The notes beneath the pieces are model-generated. The model did no database searches. It worked only from the letters and a program-made list of their open reading frames with translations, and was not told the origin of the DNA. From positions 128,456,145 through 128,520,144 of the forward strand of contig CM042009.1 of the NCBI GenBank assembly GCA_023525715.1: a stretch of DNA of 64,000 nt, given 5' to 3'. The DNA comes from Cichorium intybus (Eukaryota > Streptophyta > Magnoliopsida > Asterales > Asteraceae). The number at the start of each line of letters is the position of its first letter. The first letter of the stretch is position 1. The position numbers and the translations under genes are program-made. Shown here piece after piece: positions 1 through 10,465 of this stretch.

Positions 1-1195
1 CCTTAGTCTCACCTCCAAGTCACTACAACATATCCCCTTCCTACAATACAAGAACGGAAGATATCATACTCAATTCATCTAAAAGTCACACTATAATTAC
101 TTCTTTAGAACTAAGAAGGAACAATCATCCATCATCTAAAATGAGGTCCTTGACTCTCTAGTATAAGGAAAATCTTATTTAAAACATCCCCAAAGATTTG
201 CATTAAAACAATGACCCAAGGCCCAAACTATAAGGCTCAAAACGTAAAAACTGCAAATTCTGGCCAGACCCAGCTGCACGGGGTCGTGTAGAATTGACAC
301 GGGGCGTGTAGAATTGACCAGTAAGTCCAAAAACTTCACACGGGTCGTGCAGAACTGGCACGGGTCGTGTACAGCCTGTTGTAGCTCCGATTTTTGGTCC
401 TTTTCACCCCTTTTTGACCCGAATCAAGCTTTAACACTTTCCCAACCTTATGGACATCAAAAGGACATTATTCCAACTCAAATTATACATCATTAGACTC
501 AATTAAAATATCCAATATCATTTCAAATAAGTCCATTACATGCCATGATCACAACTTCACTCTATAAGCTTAAATCATGGAATACCCAATTCCATTCCTA
601 CAATTGGTGATTACAAGTGGAGATTCCATCTTCCATTCCATGGAATCATTAGGAAATAATCCTCACTCCACTTATACATCCAAATTGATGCAACAAATTC
701 CTTCATCCATTAAACAAGAGATCCAATCATCAAATCTATGAATAAAACCCATTTCAACACCAAATTCTCATTTTCTAGTGATTCAAGGTTTGAGACTACA
801 AATCAAAGGTTGGAATCTTTAAGGAATCATTAGAAATGAATCCCCTCATCCAAAACCACCATAATTATCCATCAGTTTCAATATTCCTCCTCTATTCATC
901 AAATCCCCAAATTCTAGGGTTCATAACACCCAAATCAATCAAATAATTAGATCTAGAGCATCCATGGATTGGATGTTGATCAAAACATGAACTAGAATCA
1001 TAAATTAACACTTGGGATCCTAGGATTTCCTCCCCAAGCTACCATTTCAGACTTGACATAGAACCCACCCCAAAAACATGTTTGCAAGCTAGGAGAGGAA
1101 GGGTTTATACCTTTGATTGACTAGGAACTTCAAGTATATGATCAATCTTCAAGAACAAGCTTCTAATCCTCTTGGAATCTGATCACGGTCGTTGA

Positions 1196-2409
1196 TGCAA
1201 TCAAAAATAACCTTAAAAGCACTAATAGCTAGGGCAAGTAAGGGTCGAATCCACGAGGAGCTTATGGTTAACAATTTAGTTCTAACAGATTTAAAAGTAA
1301 ACAAAATCAGAAAAACAATGCTTGCAAGGGTTTAATTCAATCAGAGAAAGAGGTGATCACTCCCGGTTTCAGTTTTGATTCCTAACAATGTATTATATCA
1401 GATTTTACTAATTTTGCGTTCATTCAGATTACATAGACATAACCGTACTGTTACTGACTAAATCTGGGATCAAACTATGTAAAATCCTCACCCTCCGTCC
1501 TATACACCACTATGGATGATTTGGCATGGTGGGGAAGATCACAATAGAATTGTCTTACACTCAATCAAGCAACAATTTAAGAACAAGTATTGGAAATCTA
1601 GTCATATGATTGAAAAACAAACAAACCAAATATTGTGTTCATGAATCTAAAAGGTTCAAATCTAATACAATACTGGAAAAAAAATCAAAACCTACTCCCG
1701 GTTGTGATCACGGGATGATTTAGCTACTCATAACTTGAACTGATGCAAACTCTGTGTTGGAGATGTTGAACATGACTGGATCTTCAGAAGTTCAGGAACT
1801 GTGGCTTGATCTTGATGCAAAAGAGGTTGATTTTGGGATTGGGAATTGTTTGGAGATGATTTGGGGATGTTTTTGGCCTTGAAAAACTGTCAAAACCCTA
1901 GGAAAATCGTCTGGAGGCTGCCTTGGGTCGATAGGATAAAGTTCCATTAAAAATAGTGGCTTAAATAAGGAAATTTAGGGCATTCTAGGCGGCAGCGTCC
2001 TAGACCAGCGTCCCAGATGCCCCTGGGACGCTGTGTGTATTTCTTCAGCAGTTACGACGAGCAGCATTCCACGACGAGACGTCCCAAAAACGCCCGGCGT
2101 CCTAGGCCAGCGTCCTAGACGCCACCTAGGACGTTGACGAGGCTTCCTGGCATTTTTGGCTTGCTTTTTCCTTGAAAATTGGCCCAGAGTTCCAGGCCAG
2201 CGTCTGGGACGCTGCCTGGGACGCTGCTAGCACACTGACATTTTTCTTCAGCTTCCGGTGTCCGTTTAATGCACAATTTTCACCCAAAATACCCGTTTTT
2301 CAATCCCTGCATGTAATTCACTCAATTCCATCAAAAGTAGGGCCATTCTTGGTTCAATAAAGCTTAATTTATCATGTTAATCACGTATTACGTTAAACCA
2401 AAATGGCCC
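1196..2409. mobile_element. Insertion of unknown class inside the LTR, flanked by GATCA
   Basis: The LTR sequence is interrupted between two copies of GATCA (1191-1195 and 2410-2414). Removing the segment rejoins GGAATCTGATCA with GAATCCATGG cleanly. The insert starts CGGTCGTTGATGCAATC and ends AAATGGCCC, and shows neither TG...CA nor obvious TIRs. Near its left end it has GGGTCGAATCCACGAGG, a box-B-like motif that I recall from other plant repeats. No protein is recognised. A 5-bp duplication fits an LTR-derived or LARD-like element, but the class is unresolved. Confidence 0.4.
1984..2226. repeat. Cluster of GC-rich imperfect palindromes (AGCGTCC/GGACGCT)
   Basis: Within 240 bp the motif CAGCGTCC(C/T)AGAC and its complement GGGACGCTG occur repeatedly, arranged as facing pairs able to fold into hairpins. 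The surrounding DNA is AT-rich, so the cluster stands out. It belongs to the 1196-2409 insertion. Confidence 0.55.
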
Positions 2410-3044
2410 GATCAGAATCCATGGGAATCGCCATCCTCCTCTCTTCCTCTCTCTAGTTTCGTGAATATGAGCTAAAATGGGGAAGACCCTCATTAAAACC
2501 TTACATACTTCAAGACTTGGCAAGAAGGGTCCCTAGAGTTTGGTCTTCCTTCACCAAACACCCATAAAGTCTGTTATTCTAGCTAGAAGTCTCTAAATTC
2601 ACACTTATGCCCCAAATACAATTATTTATTTCGCTTGAGTCATAGTCTAGGTCAATACTAGCCCTTAGTTTCCCAATTTGACACAAATGGTCCCTTACAC
2701 TAAAATTATTCATAATTTAGGTCCTTAATATTAATTCAAGAAATTATTTGACCTAATTTAAACTCCACATCAATTCCTTCATAATATCTTCTACATTTCC
2801 AAATCCATGACTAGTCAACTCTACTTAGGGTAAGTTTGGCCAAATTGACACTTTTAGTCCTTATGACAAAATTTCTCACATTTGGTTACAATTTGATTTT
2901 AAAACTATATTTGGCTCTTTTATTCGCAATATAAAATATAACGGAGTATTAAATTTATTTATTCATTTGTTTTCTTTATTTACAAAATAAGTTTTATTTG
3001 TCGGTTTAAGCCCAAAACTCCTAGGCCCAAAACACGGATGTTAC

Positions 3045-3800
3045 AAACTGAGTAGTGCCCAAGTGAATTTTAAGTAATTGCATGTAGCTTTTAATTAAGT
3101 TCACCACAATATTCGCCATTTCAACTCGCTCCTCAAGTGTTGTACTCACCACACGTTCTTCTTGGAGTATTTCAATGATTTGATAAACTCTTGTATATCC
3201 TCAAACATTGTAATCACGAGAATTTGTATATTATAAAGCTCTAACTTTCTATGCTTCTTGGCTTTCGAAGGCCGTAATGAGATCTCCAATTCTAGTCCTA
3301 TATGAGCAGAGGTGGCATAATAATTCATTATCTAACCTAACGCACATCACTTCATATATGAGCAGAGGTGGCACAAAAGTGGATGTTGAAGATTGTGACA
3401 ATTCTTTAAAACAATGATAACTAAACATTATAAAATATGACTATAACTTGTCGTGGAGTTATCTACACCAAAAAACAAGTTACATTAATCTAAAATAATA
3501 GTCTTCTCAATGGTTGACTCGCTCTCATCTTTTAGAATGTTATCTACTTTCAGTTTTAATTTTAACATCCGTTCTCATTTCATTTTTATTTTTCATAGTT
3601 GACTTTGGTGGGTGTTTTTTTTTTTTTTGTATTTCCATGTACGGTGTTTGTCTCTCTATATAAAAATAGATATCCATTTTCAATACTATAAATTATGATT
3701 ATAATATATGTAATAAAAATTCATCCTTACTTTGAGCGACTCTAATTCAGAAAGATCCTAGAGGTGCACCTCTATCTCCTCGTTATTAAAACCCACTATT
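3045..3800. other. Intergenic stretch, nothing recognised
   Basis: AT-rich sequence with a short duplicated phrase (TATGAGCAGAGGTGGCA near 3300 and 3356) and a T-run at 3617-3628. No gene, TIR or RNA is visible. A short minus-strand reading frame at 3146-3328 has no recognisable domain and is taken as chance. Confidence 0.5.
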
Positions 3801-3958
3801 TTGGTGAAACACCTACGCAAATTGATATGATGCACATTATTTGAAACATTGCTTCGAATTTGGGAATGATTTGACACATTTGGTGTAACACCCACACAAA
3901 TTGATATGGTGCACATTATTTGAAACATTGCTTCGAATTTGAGAATGGTTTGACACAT
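3801..3958. repeat. Two-copy 79-bp tandem duplication
   Basis: Units 3801-3879 and 3880-3958 differ at only a few positions. Both run from TTGGTGNAACACC through the shared GCACATTATTTGAAACATT core to TTTGACACA. The duplication creates a repeated peptide in a minus-strand frame that is unlikely to be a gene. Confidence 0.85.
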
Positions 3959-3982
3959 TTGGTTGTATGAAAATCACTATTA

Positions 3983-3984
<2 letters not shown>

Positions 3985-4074
<90 letters not shown>

Positions 4075-4100
4075 TATAGACACACACGCACACACACATA
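3985..4100. repeat. (TA)n microsatellite followed by a short CA-rich run
   Basis: About 42 uninterrupted TA units (3985-4068), then a broken TA/CA tail with CACACGCACACACACA. Confidence 0.95.
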
Positions 4101-4663
4101 AACTGTTTTAGACAATTCTTTAGATTACAGATACATATAATATTCTAGATATAGTTTTGCCATGTTACATAAGGTTGTTTACACTACGTACAGATTGCCA
4201 TGAGGCCTACCGAAGATTTTAACAATGAAATTACAAATTAATAATAAAGGAATTCTGACCTTCAAACATTCCCAAGTCTATCTTTGTATTCTGAAACGTT
4301 TTTAGCATTTTGGATAACAATTATAGTACTTTCTTCTCAAATCGTAGTAAAAAAGGACGTGAAAACTAACCCTATTTATCGAATCGATGCCTTTCTTCAA
4401 AACGAAATTCAAATGTAGAGTTCAAAAAAATTTCATAAATTTTTGGAAGACGTTTCAATAGAAGGTGAGTCTTGTATATACGGGAGGAGACAACACATAT
4501 CAATTTTGACTTTTGACCTGCGTTATTTGGGCAACCCAATCAGACTTAGGTCCGGGAATACAATTTCGAAACAATTGATTCTTGATCCTTTCATTATTTT
4601 CTTAAATAATTAGTATAAAATTATTAGTTTTATTACTTTATAAATATCACTCAAATATATTTT

Positions 4664-5778
4664 AAGAGTAATTACAATTTTGGTCCCTGTGGTTTGCCCA
4701 GTTTTCATATTGGTCCAACCTTGGGAAATCCCACATATTCGACCCTGTGGTTTGTATTTATTGACACCTTTGGTCATTGTGGTTGTTACCATTTGGTTGT
4801 TGGTCAACACCGCTTGACTTTCGAAATAGACATACACCACCGACTTAGCTTCACACGCGTCGAGCCCTGATATGATACATTTTGAGTTGGGCCCACCTCT
4901 TTTGATTGTTTTATTAGCAGGAGGAAGTAATGGTCCAACGGCGAACACAAAATCATGGTCGATTTCTTCCTTTAGGTAATCAATGTAAACTCGTTCCAAC
5001 TGGGTAGCTTGCAAATTGGCCAATAGCCCATCTTTGATAAATTCGAAGTTGGATCTCCTTCTACATAGCTTCGATAAACAGGGGACAGCTGCCACCAAGG
5101 GTATTCCAAGGAATTCGGGATTTTTAGGAACCTTATCATCTCGTTTTCGTTTCATGGATCAGCCCTTTTGGCTGGATAACGCCACAAGAAAAATATGACG
5201 GAAAGAGCCAACGCACCCGGCGATGAGAAAGCGTATCGGGGGATGCCGAGTTGGCAAGCGAGGTGATGGGTCCACCCAAGAAACATGTCGGAAACGATGG
5301 CTACCGACGGGGTAGGGTGGTTGCGGAACCAATCGAGGAGAGGATTGTGTAAATTGCCTAGGGCTACCATCAAAGACTTGAAGCCACTTGCTGGTAGGTC
5401 TTTGTTATTCTCGATGCCAGGAGGAATGGAGGGGTGAGGTGGTAGAGGGAGGACAAGGGTGGCAATGGTTGTCAGATGGACGGAGAAAAGGGGTGGAAAT
5501 CCCACATATGTGCCGTTGTTTCTTTGCATACCTTCCGCTGAAGAGCGATAAAGATAAAGAGAGAAAAAGTTTTTTTTGTTCAATAAACAAATTAAAAAAA
5601 TAAATCAATGGTAAAATAGTCATTTTACCAGCATTTAATAGAATTCATTAGATGGTAATAGCCACAATGAGCAAAGGTGTTAGTAAATACAAACTACAGG
5701 GACCAATATGTGGAATTTCTCAAGATTAGACCAATATGTGAACTGGCATAAACCATAGAGACTAAAACTGTAATCTAC
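4664..5778. mobile_element. Pack-MULE-like TIR element carrying a UGT fragment
   Basis: About 125 bp at the left end (ATTACAATTTTGGTCCCTGT onward) is inverted at the right end with roughly 80% identity. The right end, reverse-complemented, starts ATTACAGTTTTAGTCTCTAT, and the likeness continues through AACACCTTTG(G/C)TCATTGTGG. The element is bordered by TATATTTT (4656-4663 and 5779-5786), an 8-bp repeat that extends to an imperfect 9 bp, as expected for Mutator-like elements. Between the TIRs lies only a decayed glycosyltransferase fragment and no transposase. This is the layout of a non-autonomous MULE that has captured a host gene piece. hAT is an alternative because of the 8-bp repeat. 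Confidence 0.75.
4791..5490 (-). pseudogene. UDP-glycosyltransferase (UGT89-like) fragment, captured and dead
   Basis: The minus strand encodes a stretch typical of plant family-1 UDP-glycosyltransferases close to UGT89, enzymes that move glucose or rhamnose onto flavonols and other small molecules in the cytosol. Visible blocks include LVLPLPPHPSIPPGIEN, VAIVSDMFLGWTHHLA, FSSPGALALSVI, LERVYIDYLKEE, FAVGPLLPP and SVVYVYFESQAVLTNNQM. A TGA follows the LWRYPAKRADP block at 5152-5154. The reading then continues in the same frame (NENEMIRFLKIPN), shifts frame near the EFIKDG block, and lacks a segment before LERVY. It ends at the element's left TIR, so the whole C-terminal half with the PSPG donor-binding box is missing. 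The roughly 230 residues compare with about 470 in the family. No function is expected, though antisense or small-RNA effects on the parent gene are conceivable. Confidence 0.8.
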
Positions 5779-5788
5779 TATATTTTTT

Positions 5789-5963
5789 ATGAGAAATCTT
5801 ATATTCTTCTAATTTTTCTTCCTACTCATCCTCCTAACCATTTGAAATGATGACAAGTGTCATGTTCAATAAAATTAATAATATTTTAATCCATTTGTCA
5901 CTATTTTCACATCGTTAGAATGATAGTTAGAAGAAAAAATTAAAAGAATATAAGATTTCTCAT
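5789..5963. mobile_element. MITE of 175 bp with long TIRs
   Basis: The left end TGAGAAATCTTATATTCTT is repeated exactly in inverted orientation at the right end, and similarity continues inward for about 50 bp. There is no coding capacity. It abuts the right TSD of the UGT element. The internal phrase GACAAGTGTCA also occurs in the MITE at 47148-47318, suggesting the same family. A target duplication could not be fixed. Confidence 0.75.
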
Positions 5964-6042
5964 TGTTTATTACTATTTACATTTGTTTAGGAGACCCAAA
6001 CTCTAGATTCCTCTCTCCACATATACAAAACTCCATCGCCCA

Positions 6043-6050
6043 CTATAAAA
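6043..6050 (+). promoter_or_regulatory. Putative TATA box of ferredoxin copy A
   Basis: CTATAAAA lies about 70 bp before the 5'-leader intron donor (GT at 6117). The same arrangement, ACTATAAA, is kept in copy B at 18023-18030, which supports it as the core promoter. Confidence 0.5.
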
Positions 6051-6116
6051 TTTCCGTCAATTTGCTTAAACCCTTGCCTCCTTCATATGCTTCGCTACAA
6101 CTCTTTGAAATCATCT

Positions 6117-6799
6117 GTAAGGTTATTCTCTAACGCTTTTCTTTCTTCTACTTTTCCCATTTATCTTCATCTACATGGTTTATGGATGTAATTACACTAC
6201 TCCTCTCCAATCGATCTCTTTTGATATTTGTACTTCTCTTTATATTTGTGTGTCGGATTTACGTGATTTAGTTAGGTGTGAGTATGTAAATGATGGTTTG
6301 CATGTTCAAAATTCAAATGGAATTTTGACAAATTTTTTCAATAAAAGTTGAATTTGTTTGTTTTCTAGATGGATCTGCTTGTCACTTTTCGAATCATCTA
6401 AAAATTCTCGCTTTCACGGAATATCCCTTCACGCGAATGTCCTGAAAAGCGATGATAAATGCAGTTATGCGGCATTTTTTTACAGTTTATTTCTCGTGAT
6501 TCACATGGATAAAACACTGATTTTGAAGCTTCAATTCATTATAATCCCATCGTTTTCTTGTAAATCTGTGTTACTTTCCTCAATTTCCAGAAAGGAATTA
6601 CAAAAGTTTACAGCACCTTAAACCCTAACTCATCCGACCCCTTTATCCTTTATCAAATTAACTTTATCCATTTGACGGATTGAAAAGATAGTTTCTGTCA
6701 ATTTCGTCATGAACATCTTCCTTTTACTTTTCCATTTTGTCTTCAACATCTGATTTTGGATTTTTGGGTTCTATCTGATTCTAGATCTGGTTTATTCAG
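6117..6799 (+). other. Intron in the 5' leader of ferredoxin copy A
   Basis: Donor CATCT|GTAAGG and acceptor TTTATTCAG|GTAGCC bracket 683 bp, ending 6 bp before the ATG. Copy B keeps an equivalent intron (18084-18748) with similar borders. A reading frame inside it (6358-6621) has no recognisable domain and is not a gene. Confidence 0.6.
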
Positions 6800-6805
6800 G
6801 TAGCC

Positions 6806-7270
6806 ATGTCGTCCATAATTCTTTCTACACCATCCGTCATCAGAACAGCACCTAAAAGCTACACCCGTCCTGTTGCTACATTACTTCCAAATCGCCGATC
6901 ATCTCTTCGATCAGTAACCAGCATCGCAAAATCCTTTGGGTTGAAATCCCGCCATTTTTTCAGAACAACCGCCATGGCTACATACAAGGTCAAGCTCATC
7001 GGACATGATGGTGATGAAAACGAGTTTGAAGCACCTGACGATTGCTACATTCTTGATTGAGCCGAAAGTGCAGGTGTTGAGCTTCCATATTCTTGCAGGG
7101 CCGGTGCTTGCTCCACCTGTGCCGGAAAAATGGTGGAAGGTTCTGTTGACCAGTCGGATGGATCTTTTCTTGATGATAATCAGATGAAGGAAGGTTACTT
7201 GTTGACTTGTATTGCTTACCCGACTTCCGATTGTGTGATTCATACTCACAAAGAAGCCGATCTTTATTGA
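6806..7270 (+). pseudogene. Chloroplast [2Fe-2S] ferredoxin, one in-frame TGA
   Basis: Plant-type ferredoxin precursor: the soluble stromal electron carrier that takes electrons from photosystem I (leaf type) or delivers them from FNR (root type). The first 56 residues (MSSIILSTPSV..., rich in Ser/Thr/Arg) form a transit peptide, and the mature part starts at AMATYKVKLIG. The four cluster cysteines are all present (codons at 7094, 7109, 7118 and 7208; CRAGACSTC and LTCIAYP), as is the C-terminal THKEADLY. The only defect is TGA at 7058-7060 in ...CYILD*AESAGVELPYS. Copy B has TCA at this position, so one C-to-G change would explain it. Total 154 codons, normal for the family. It is either a very young pseudogene, a sequencing error or, less likely, a readthrough product. 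The mature N-terminus also carries a Cys (DDCYILD) where Ala/Val is usual. Confidence 0.88.
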
Positions 7271-8597
7271 GTTCTGTGTGTCTGTTGTCTACAATCGAAT
7301 ATTTCTTTGCATTTTAATTATGAAATGATAGTTTGTGGAGGTTTCTTATACAAGAAAACCAAAGAAAAAAAAATATTGATAAAATATGGATTTATGGTTT
7401 TTGACTTGATATTTAACAAGAGAACTTATATTTACTCCTACTTTTCTTTCTACTTATTTTTAGGGTTTTGCACCCCTGTATTGCAGCCCATACATTCGTT
7501 TGAAAAATACAATCTATCAAACATGATAAATTATATTTACTCCTACTTTTCTTTCTACTTATTTTTCTAATCATAAAATTATAAATAAAAGAAGTTATAT
7601 AATAAAAATGAAATACTTATAAAGTTAAAAAGTTAAAACAAAATTTTAATTAAACAGCAGATAAAATCAAACTTTGCTATTCGTATGATATTATATAGTT
7701 CGGTGTTGGGCCAATATTATGTACAAATTTCAAAAATAAATTATTTTGTTGGGCAATCATGTAAAATATTGTCATGTCCTTTGACTCTTTGAGTAGTTGC
7801 TACTTGCTAGAGGTAGACTAGAGGTGCAAAAAGGCCCAGTTATGGAGTTTGGACCTGGGCCCGGTTCTGGCTCATAAAGCCGGTAAAAGAGCCCGATTAT
7901 GATAAGGAAAACTCGATCGGTTAAGAGATGTGTTATGAATATTCAGTTAAAAATGTATTTTTATTTGAAATTTTGATACCTTTTTACAATTGGACTAAAA
8001 GACACAATTATATGAAAAAACATGGCCCGTATCAGATCTTTTAATAAAGTTTTGCTTTTGGAGTCGTTCATTAAAATGATTATATGTTGAACAACGTTTT
8101 GGGTTTAGAAAAATAATTAATCATCATCACAAATGGGCTGACGAATTAGCGAGTAGGCCCGACTAAAACAACCCATTTACTTTTATAAACCCAATATCCT
8201 GTGAAAACTATTTACCATATTTTTGGGGGAATTTTGTTTACGTTTTTACAAATTTCTATAATTATTTATATATGACAAAATTACAGTTTTGGTCCCTGAA
8301 GTTTGTCAAATATTTCACTTTAGGACTAATTATCAAAAAGTCACGGTTTTGGTTACTAAGGTTTGTGAAGACTACAAATCGGTCCGTGAGTCAGGTAAAA
8401 AGACTAAGTTGCCATTTTTAATTTATTTTTTCTTTTTCTTTAAATTAATTAATTACTTTATTAATAAAAAAAGAAAATACCTCCACCCCACCCCACCCCC
8501 ACCCAATACGTCTCTCTCTTTCTCTTCAAGCTTCCCTGCATATCATCTTACTCTGACAACCACGAACTCACCCTAACTCAAGCCCTCCGCCACCACC

Positions 8598-8724
8598 TTC
8601 TTCTTCTTCTTCTTCTTCTTCTTCTTCTTCTTCTTCTTCTTCTTCTTCTTCTTCTTCTTCTTCTTCTTCTTCTTCTTCTTCTTCTTCTTCTTCTTCTTCT
8701 TCTTCTTCTTCTTCTTCTTCTTCT
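8598..8724. repeat. (TTC)n microsatellite, about 42 units
   Basis: Uninterrupted TTC units inside the Pack-MULE core. In the plus frame that reads PPPP before it and VPESSLSP after it, the tract would encode poly-serine, so it may derive from a serine-rich coding stretch that expanded after capture. Confidence 0.95.
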
Positions 8725-8927
8725 GTACCTGAATCATCTTTGAGTCCTTATAATAATAGACCCGTTCAAGGGAAACAACAAGAGGGTTTTGTAAACGGCT
8801 TCAAATCCACATCTGGTGAAGGATCGAAAGATATTCCACTTCCTGTCGACTGTGGGACCAATGACGGAAGTCAACCCAAAAACGACGCTAGACAGGGCGT
8901 TCTGGTTTTTCCGGCATAACGTCCCCG

Positions 8928-9491
8928 GTGAATCTGAATACAGTGAAGGTGGCCCCGGTGGTGGTGGTGGGCAAGATGAGACTTCCGATAACGGACTTGG
9001 CTCAAAGAAATGAAGAAGAAGCGATCAGATATTTCTCGATTCCTCGATTCCTAGTTATCGTAATCAAATGCGATCTTTCACTTTCGTTGACTGTTCATCT
9101 TCTAATTAACAGGATTCCGATTACAATCAAGTCAAAGTCAAACGATCCCCACAAACACCTAACGAATCTACAAAGAACAACATAAAATTATAACAAAAAG
9201 GGGACAATAATCCAATTTCAGTTGCTAATAAATCAAAACACGGTAAACAAATATCTCAATCATCTGATGGACAAAAAGAAAAATACATTCATGTTAGGGC
9301 ACGAAGAGGGCAAGCTACCAATAGCCATAGTCTTGCAGAAAGAGTAAGTCTTCACTTAAATTAAATACCATCTTTAATTTCATAAACGAATTAATGTCTT
9401 ATTATTGTCGTTAATTAATTTGAAACGTTTAATTTGCATTAATTATAGGTAACAAGGGAGAAAATTAGATAAGTTTCTTCAAGATCTTGTT
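8928..9491 (+). pseudogene. bHLH transcription factor fragment captured by the Pack-MULE
   Basis: Three exon-like pieces are recognisable. First, 8928-9013 with GGGGGQDETSDNGLGSKK, the acidic/glycine stretch before the basic region. Second, 9113-9343, preceded by a TTAACAG acceptor, encoding ...SDGQKEKYIHVRARRGQATNSHSLAER with one stop upstream. Third, 9449-9491 after a 105-bp intron (GTAAGTC...TTATAG), starting VTREKI and, after a small frame-shifting deletion, FLQDLV. This is the DNA-binding basic region and first helix of the bHLH group that includes BPE, CIB and bHLH74/77/78-type factors, which bind E/G-box DNA as dimers. Loop, second helix and the rest are missing. The REKI-SERM-KFLQDLV junction is broken. 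Introns show that the capture was at DNA level. Confidence 0.85.
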
Positions 9492-9727
9492 TATGGGGGA
9501 GGGGTGGAGGTATTTTCTTTTTTTTATTAATAAAGTAATTAATTAATTCAAAGAAAAAAGAAAAATAAATTAAAAATTGCAATTTAGTCTTTTTACCTGA
9601 CCCATGGACCGATTTGTAGCCTTTTACAAACCTTAGTGACCAAAATCGTGATTTTTTGATAGTTAGTCCTAAAATGAAATATTTGGCAAACTTCAGGAAC
9701 CAAAATTGTAATTTTGTCTTTATATAT

Positions 9728-10465
9728 TTTTATAAAATTTAAAATTATGTATATATTTTTTCAAAACTTAAAAATCATATAAGATTAATTTAATAATAAA
9801 TTAATATTTTAAAAATTAAAAAAGAAGCATAACCATTACTCACACATTTCATTGAAATATATTATATATGTTCTTGTTCTTTATGACTCTAATAATTGTT
9901 TACCGTCTCTATTTGCCTATCTTGATGCATGGTTTTTCACTTTCGTCTACCAAAAAAATATCACACTAATGACTCTTAAATAAGTTTAATCCGAAATGTA
10001 CCATTCAATGTATGATTTCTAATAGCATGATTTTTTTGGTATTGTTCGGAATCGAGATAAAATCATGAATCAGAAAGCCTAATTGAATTTGCAAACAAAA
10101 TTAGAATATCTAATTCCAAGAGTTCTTTTGCAATGTGGATCAAAGTTTCAATTCATTTCGTATTCATGATTTTATTTAGACTCCAATAAATACATAATTA
10201 TTAAAATGTTTTTTAAGTAATTACTTGAGAGAGAGAGAGATAAAATTATGGTCATTTTATTTTTAAGACGATCACAAATGACAACAATGAAAGATTTTCC
10301 GTCATTAAATGATTAGATTTTTTATATTTATCAAAGGAAATAATTATCTACTTTGTAAAACGAGATCTTATAATTTTCGGTATGATATTTGAATGAGTCC
10401 TACTATTTGTATATTTTTTATTCCGAGACATCGTTTCCTTTCACTGACCACCCAAACATCTACTT
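9728..10465. other. Intergenic stretch, nothing recognised
   Basis: AT-rich non-coding sequence with a short GA run (10227-10240). I see no gene, TIR or RNA structure. Confidence 0.5.

Larger units (their letters stand above)
1..3044 (-). mobile_element. Partial LTR of a Ty3/gypsy-type retrotransposon, disrupted
   Basis: Read on the minus strand, the right boundary begins TGTAACATCCGTGTTTTGGG, the usual 5' start of plant Ty3/gypsy (Tekay-like) LTRs. Near 275-375 there are repeated CACGGGTCGTGTA-type GC palindromes, which I know from long gypsy LTRs. No coding region is present. The left end lies outside the window, so it cannot be told whether this is a solo LTR or one LTR of a larger element. 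A separate insertion occupies 1196-2409. Basis: boundary motif seen; family by recall; extent inferred. Confidence 0.5.
5985..8030 (+). repeat. Ferredoxin locus, copy A of a diverged duplication
   Basis: Promoter, 5'-leader intron, coding region and 3' flank (to AAAAGACACAATTATATG near 8000) all have collinear counterparts at 17951-19500 and, after the intervening retrotransposon, at 30321-30460. Shared 3' phrases include AGAAAGGCCCGTT/AAAAAGGCCCAGTT and GAAAACTCGAT followed by a TATGAATAT...AGTTAAAAATGT block. The spacing is about 12 kb, so this is a tandem-type segmental duplication later split by transposons. Confidence 0.75.
8274..9718. mobile_element. Pack-MULE with perfect 9-bp target duplication
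   Basis: Long TIRs: the left end GACAAAATTACAGTTTTGG and about 230 bp inward match the inverted right end, including the inner CTCCACCCCACCC...TAATTAATTACTTTATTAATAAA block. TTTATATAT flanks the element exactly on both sides (8265-8273 and 9719-9727), a 9-bp duplication diagnostic for Mutator-like elements. The 0.9-kb core has no transposase but carries a bHLH gene fragment and a long TTC repeat. The outer TIR resembles that of the UGT-carrying element at 4664 (ATTACARTTTTGGTCCCTG), so both probably belong to one family. Confidence 0.9.

Noticed and set aside
1188..1260. tRNA gene or SINE at the box-B-like GGGTCGAATCC motif
   Set aside because: No convincing box A at the right distance, no cloverleaf and no poly(A).
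3758..3958. 66-codon minus-strand frame with an internal repeat
   Set aside because: Produced by the 79-bp tandem duplication.
4610..5583. UGT as a working glycosyltransferase gene
   Set aside because: Stop, frameshift, internal deletion and loss of the PSPG box; it lies inside a transposable element.
6358..6621. 87-codon frame upstream of ferredoxin copy A
   Set aside because: It lies in the predicted 5'-leader intron, its counterpart in copy B is not open, and it has no known domain.
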